From: Akebia trifoliata
Lineage: Eukaryota > Streptophyta > Magnoliopsida > Ranunculales > Lardizabalaceae
Assembly (NCBI GenBank): GCA_017979445.1
Contig: CM030714.1
Location: forward strand, 5,952,001-6,016,000
Reading direction: 5' to 3'
Length of the DNA stretch: 64,000 nucleotides
This document shows positions 58,982-64,000 of this stretch, one piece after another; positions within the stretch are counted from its first letter, which is position 1, and each line of letters starts with the position of its first letter. The notes beneath the pieces were generated by a model. The model was not told the DNA's origin and made no database searches. It worked only from the letters and a program-made list of their open reading frames with translations. The position numbers and the translations under genes were made by a program.

Positions 58982-61900
58982 ATGAATGAGAGAAGTGAAA
59001 ATGGTGATGCTTCAAAGAACAAAGGAAGAGAATCAGAAAAAGAAAGAGATAAGCAGAAGATTCCATTCTACATGCTTTTCACATTTGCAGATCGATTCGA
59101 TATCGCGATGATGATCGTCGGGATGATCTGTGCCATTGGAAATGGTCTAACCATGCCGCTCATGACTCTAATCTTTGGACAACTCATCAACTCTTTTGGT
59201 GCCACAGATCCTTCCCACGTTGTTCATGCAGTATCCAAGGTAACTTTTATACAGGCCACTTGGTGGAATAAATATCATTAAGTAAATAGAAAAAAATTTC
59301 TCAAAAAAATAAATTTCCACAGAAAGGAGAATTTATTTTTAGTTTTGGGGATGAGGTAATCATGAGAGGATAAAATTAAGTTTTTCCAAATCCACCCTGA
59401 CAAAATTATTTTCTTAGTGGTCAAACGAGAAAATATTTTTCTACCAAAGTGGGAAAATTTTTCACTAAGAAAATAATTTTTTCTTGTTTTTTCAATCACT
59501 TGCAAAATCCACATTCTTCCCATGACAAGAAGACTTGTGAACTTGTGAGTAGAGTTGCAAATGGGCCTAGAATATGAATCGGCCTATTAAGTTGTAACCC
59601 TAGTCTTACAAATCTTAATTGATTTTGGGTTTGGAATCTTATCTCCAATTTTTTATTTTTCTGAATGCTTATCTACCCATGATCTCCATCTATTACATAC
59701 AACAATTCTAGTTCTTATCAATTCTAATTCTGATATTAAAATAGTCTTAGAATTACAATAATTGATTTCAATTTTATTTAGGTGTTCATTAGTTAGTTAT
59801 CTTTTGATGTCATGATAGTTGTCGAGATTTGGTATAATTTTTCCGAAATTGCATTTTCAAAATAATTCATTGGTGGGGAGCTCTATAGTGAAAATTATTT
59901 TAGAACCTCTAGAGGAAATACTTGGATATGGAGGTGACAACGAATAACGAAGTACTTGTTTGACTGTCGAAACAGGAAAAAAAGAAAAGAAACCAAAAGA
60001 AATGTTTCTAGCTAGGAAAATATTTAAGAAATGTATTTTGAATTCATGTTCTCTTTTGATGCATGCCACTCGTTGTCACTCATTTCCCATGATGTTTCCT
60101 ACTTTATTTCCTCAAAGCTTCTTTATGTTTCTTGTTTTCTAAGTAAACTAAAATCTCATAGTATTGTCTTCTACACTGATTTTCCTCTCCCACAATTATT
60201 TTAGGGCCTTATTTCTAATTTCCATTTCTTATATCAATTTCGACGTCCATTTTCCCTTTTTTTTTTTTTTTTGGTAATTCATCTTCACTAAACCCTTATG
60301 ACAAAGATTTGAGATTGGTTGAACGAATCGTGTTCTCCATTCAATTACTCAATCAAATATATTATCAAGATTTACATTAGGAAGTAGTAAATTTTTGCGC
60401 CCATTTCACACAACCAGTTCTTATAGCCCTAAGGTTAACTTGGTAGGTCACTTTACTTTGGAAAAAAGAAAATCTAAAAATAAGGTAAACGGCCCACAAA
60501 TTATTTGAGAGAGCAACTGTTTTTGTTTTTTTTCTTTTTTCTTTGCTTTGGTGGGCCGCACATACCAACCACCCTAGCACATGTTCAGCAATTAAATATA
60601 GCCAAAGAGCAACTTATCACAATTGAGATACTATTAAGTTGGCACATAAGAAGATACCTTAAATGTGAGTTGAATTCACAAGAAAGGAGTGTTGTGGCAA
60701 ATCAATCCCAATATGTGGCCTTGAATGATGGATAAGCCATGCATTAGTTGGTAGGCCATTTAAAGTAAAACTCTTGTAACTGAACTTCTTTGTCATCTTG
60801 CTTCTATTTGTAATTGTGTAAAGGTGTATGTATATGCATCATCATGGATTTCAAATGTGGTATAGAGTCTAGGATGAGTTCAATCTTTTAAAGTCAATTT
60901 AAAAGTATGTATAGAACTGATATTTATATATCATTATGTGATTTGTAACAGTTAATTTCATTAATCGGCGTGTTATAAAGAAAAGTTAGTGTAGCAATAT
61001 AAATTCTCTACTTAAATAGTTATTTTATTTTTTCCATTATAAGTTGAATAAATTGTTATTGAATTGTGTAAAAAACAACATAATCCAGTTAACTAGGCCA
61101 AGTTTTCGTGACCTTGGTCGATTTTTCAAAATGTCAGGCAAGACATTTTCAAATCCCGAAAGAGTCAGTGTGTTTGGTGACACAATGATTTTCTCGCTCT
61201 GCTCTGTTGCCTCTATGATCAATAGGACTTAGCCATCAATTGCACAGAACTTGATTTTTTTTTTTTTATTCCGTGTAACAAGAATTTGAGGTTGACATTC
61301 TCAGGTTGACCGTGGCCTAATTCTAAACAGTTTTATATATATATGGGTAGCATTCAGGGGTATAATCTTAGGAGACAAAATTTGTCTTATATGGCTTAAA
61401 AGTTTCGGATTGGGCTGATTTTTGGAGCAAAAAATGTTCTACAAACTACTTACTTTTATGTGACAAAATGAATAAGAAAAAAGCATCATCTGAACCTCAA
61501 AGCCATTAATGTAAAAACAAGTGAAGTTGAAAATAGTTGGGCTAAATCCTAAACCATCATGGGCTTCTATATATAGCTTGGACCTGATGATATCATGTGA
61601 ATTAATTTTGGTTTTTAATCCTATGGTGCAGGTTTCCGTACGGTTCGTGTACTTGGCTGTCTTTGCGGGTATTGCATCATTGCTACGTAAGTCCGAATGA
61701 CACCCTTGATCTATTATATAAGCTAGTAGTGTTGCACATGGGCTACATCAGCTTGAAGCCTAAGTTCGTGCTTAAAACTAGTTCTACGGTCCACGACTTG
61801 AGCAGGCCAAGATTTGAGCCTACCTAAAGAACAATCTCACAATGGTTTCTTTGATTGCAGGGAATTCATTTTCAAGGGAATACAGATTCATGGTCATGGA

Positions 61901-64000
61901 AAAATGAATCACAATGTTTGATTATACCTATGAAAATATCGTAATTCAATGGAACCAACTTGTCAAATCCGCCAAATTGACTCAAAAAAGAATCAAGTTC
62001 GATCAAAACTCGACCAAAGTTATTCTGCTATATATAATACTTTTGTGGAGAACTAAATTTTATTTACTTTAAAAATATTTCAAAATAATTATAAATTTAA
62101 TATATTTTATTTAACTTATTTGAGTCAAATCGTGAGTCGACTTTAGTTACAACCAATGGACATCTGGTTCGAGTTGAATTTTATTATTGTTGACTTTAGT
62201 TTTTGGGGGATATATTTCCCTTCTAGGGTGGAAAATCGCCCAAGGTAGATAATTGAATTTCAGGGAAAAGATGTAACAAAATGCTTACAAAATTGCATTT
62301 TCCAAGGAAAATCATTTTCCCACCTTTTTTAAATGCCAACAGACCCTAAATGTTGTGTCCATGATGCCTCTACTATGGCTAAAATGCTTGCATTGTTGAT
62401 TAATATCATTTATCCTTGACATATTTTACTTCTTTTTTTCATCCATTGCAGAGGTGTCTTGCTGGATGGTGACAGGAGAGAGACAAGCAGCTCGCATTCG
62501 GAGTCTATACCTAAAAACCATACTAAGGCAAGACATCACATTTTTCGACAAAGAAACAACAACAGGAGAAGTCATAGGAAGGATGTCTGGGGATACCATT
62601 CTCATTCAAGACGCTATGGGTGAAAAGGTAAGAATTTTACTTGCAAAGCACGGCACATATAAGCTAGAAATGTACATGTTATGTTCACTATATATTTCAA
62701 ACTTTTCCTTAATAGGTCGGGAAGTTCATTCAACTCATGTCAACTTTCATTGGTGGTTTCCTGGTTGCATTTACTCGAGGCTGGGCTATGACACTTGTCA
62801 TGTTATCATGCATTCCTCCACTTGTGATTGTTGGTGGCATTTTGTCTATTTTCATGTCAAAGATGACTAGCCGTGGACAAATCGCATATGCTGAAGCTGG
62901 AAATATCGTAGAACAAACAATCGGATCTATTAGAACGGTAAGGCACTATTTATAATGTTGTAGAAATCCAAAAACATATATTAGTGTTGTAGATAGTGAC
63001 ATATCCTTCTTGTATGTCGAAATACAAGGTTGCATCCTTTACAGGGGAAAGAGTAGCCATTGAAAGATACAACAAATCACTTCAAACTGCATATGCTAGC
63101 ACACTTAAACAAGGTTTGGCAACTGGCATAGGACTTGGTGTAGGCTTAGTAATTATATTCGGAAGTTACGGACTAGCTGTGTGGTATGGTTCAAAGTTGA
63201 TCATCGAGAAAGGTTACAATGGAGGACAAGTCATTAACGTTATAATGTCTGTCATGACGGGTGGAATGTAAGCATGAAATATCAATTACCAAACAAATAT
63301 ATTATGTTAATTTCTTTATAATATCACTCATGTATGTGACCCTTGAACCAGGTCGCTAGGCCAAGTATCGCCATGCTTGAACGCATTTGCAGCAGGGCAA
63401 GCTGCAGCTTACAAGATGTTTGAGACAATCAAAAGGAAACCATTGATCGATGCCTATGACACGAGTGGGGTTGTAATGGAAGAAGTTAAGGGTGATATTG
63501 AGCTGAAAGATGTGTACTTCAGCTACCCTTCAAGGCCCGAAGTTCAAATATTTGCGGGGTTCTCGCTGTTTGTGCCAAGTGGCACTACCGCAGCTCTAGT
63601 TGGACAAAGCGGTAGTGGGAAGTCAACAGTGATCAGTCTGATAGAGAGATTCTACGATCCCCATGCTGGTGAAGTTCTTATAGATGGTATAAACCTAAAG
63701 AAGCTTCAACTCAAATGGATAAGAGAGAAGATTGGGCTTGTTAGCCAAGAACCGATATTGTTTGCAACTACTATAAAAGGGAACATCGGGTATGGTAAGG
63801 AGAATGCAACAGATGCCGAAATCAGGACTGCTATTGAGCTTGCCAATGCTGCAAAGTTCATCGACAAGTTACCAAAGGTGACATGAAACCATTTTTATTT
63901 GTGAATGAAAGCTTTTTGCGAGGCTGACATGGTTGCATTTGCGTGGTGGTTATAGGGGCTTGACACAATGGTAGGTGAGCACGGAACTCAACTGTCAGGC
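58982..64000 (+). CDS. ABC transporter B family (P-glycoprotein/MDR), N-terminal half, cut by window end
   Basis: Plasma-membrane ATP-driven exporter; plant members of this subgroup (ABCB4/ABCB11/ABCB21-like) move auxin and other substrates. Exons: 58982-59239, 61632-61686, 62452-62627, 62716-62937, 63029-63267, 63352-63877, 63956-64000+; all GT-AG and in frame, 507 aa visible. Seen: charged N-terminus, transmembrane domain 1 ([83 protein letters not shown]-like [12 protein letters not shown]), then NBD1 with A-loop Y375 (FSYPSRPE), Walker [10 protein letters not shown] at 401-409 and Q-loop Q449 (LVSQEP). The ABC signature is reached at the last bases (LSG). The rest, including NBD2, lies outside. 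ATG chosen as the first after the UTR intron, with GA-rich leader. No lesions seen. Confidence 0.93.
61345..61427. mobile_element. Relic of the double-foldback family in ABCB intron 1
   Basis: Directly after a (TA)n run, GGGTAGCATTCAGGGGTATA, then TGTCTTATATGGCTTAAAAG and GGATTGGGCTGATTTTTGG, matching the left part of element C. Truncated. Confidence 0.6.

Overview
This is nuclear DNA from a flowering plant. Exons are short, introns are long and AT-rich with GT/GC...AG borders, and plant-only families are present (protodermal factor 1, xyloglucan endotransglucosylase, an FLX-like protein, a plant ABCB transporter). Intergenic DNA is dense with plant retrotransposons, SINEs and MITEs. The AT-rich coding sequence fits a eudicot or magnoliid better than a grass. 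The species cannot be named from this window.

Layout. 1-3 kb: AT-rich, no gene seen. 3.0-5.5 kb (minus): PDF1-like cell-wall protein with three exons, a probable GC-AG first intron and an L1 box upstream. 6.3-7.9 kb: decayed Ty1/copia pol split by a 546-bp solo LTR with a 5-bp target duplication. 8.8-20 kb: repeats (CACTA-like and hAT-like MITEs, two SINE families, a 1-kb TIR element with nested insertions, a Ty3/gypsy RT fragment, foldbacks, and a hairpin followed by 25 C). 20.1-20.6 kb (minus): small conserved plant membrane-anchored protein of unknown function. 21-22.9 kb: two copies of a 229/230-bp MITE and a hAT-like element. 23.2-25.1 kb (plus): FLX-like pseudogene, then a tRNA-Trp-like cloverleaf and a 323-bp TRIM-like retroelement. 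29.3-32.9 kb (minus): eIF4E, five coding exons, 220 aa. 38.4-41.1 kb (plus): XTH, three exons, about 301 aa. 42-58 kb: repeats, including a 350-bp solo LTR inside a SINE, a 118-bp triplicate tandem, a tandem row of five double-foldback elements separated by (TA)n, and an 839-bp hAT-like element with perfect 8-bp target duplications. 59.0-64.0 kb (plus): N-terminal half of an ABCB (P-glycoprotein) transporter, running off the window.

The intact genes are unrelated housekeeping or cell-wall/transport genes. They look like independent genes in a repeat-rich region, not a cluster. The least ordinary structure is the 48.9-50.8 kb array: non-coding elements, each made of two hairpins and an outer inverted repeat, and each bounded by (TA)n. 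Relics of the same family lie at 48.7, 55.7 and 61.3 kb, the last inside ABCB intron 1. It resembles microsatellite-targeting MITEs, and the tandem stacking suggests that its own TA flanks serve as new landing sites.
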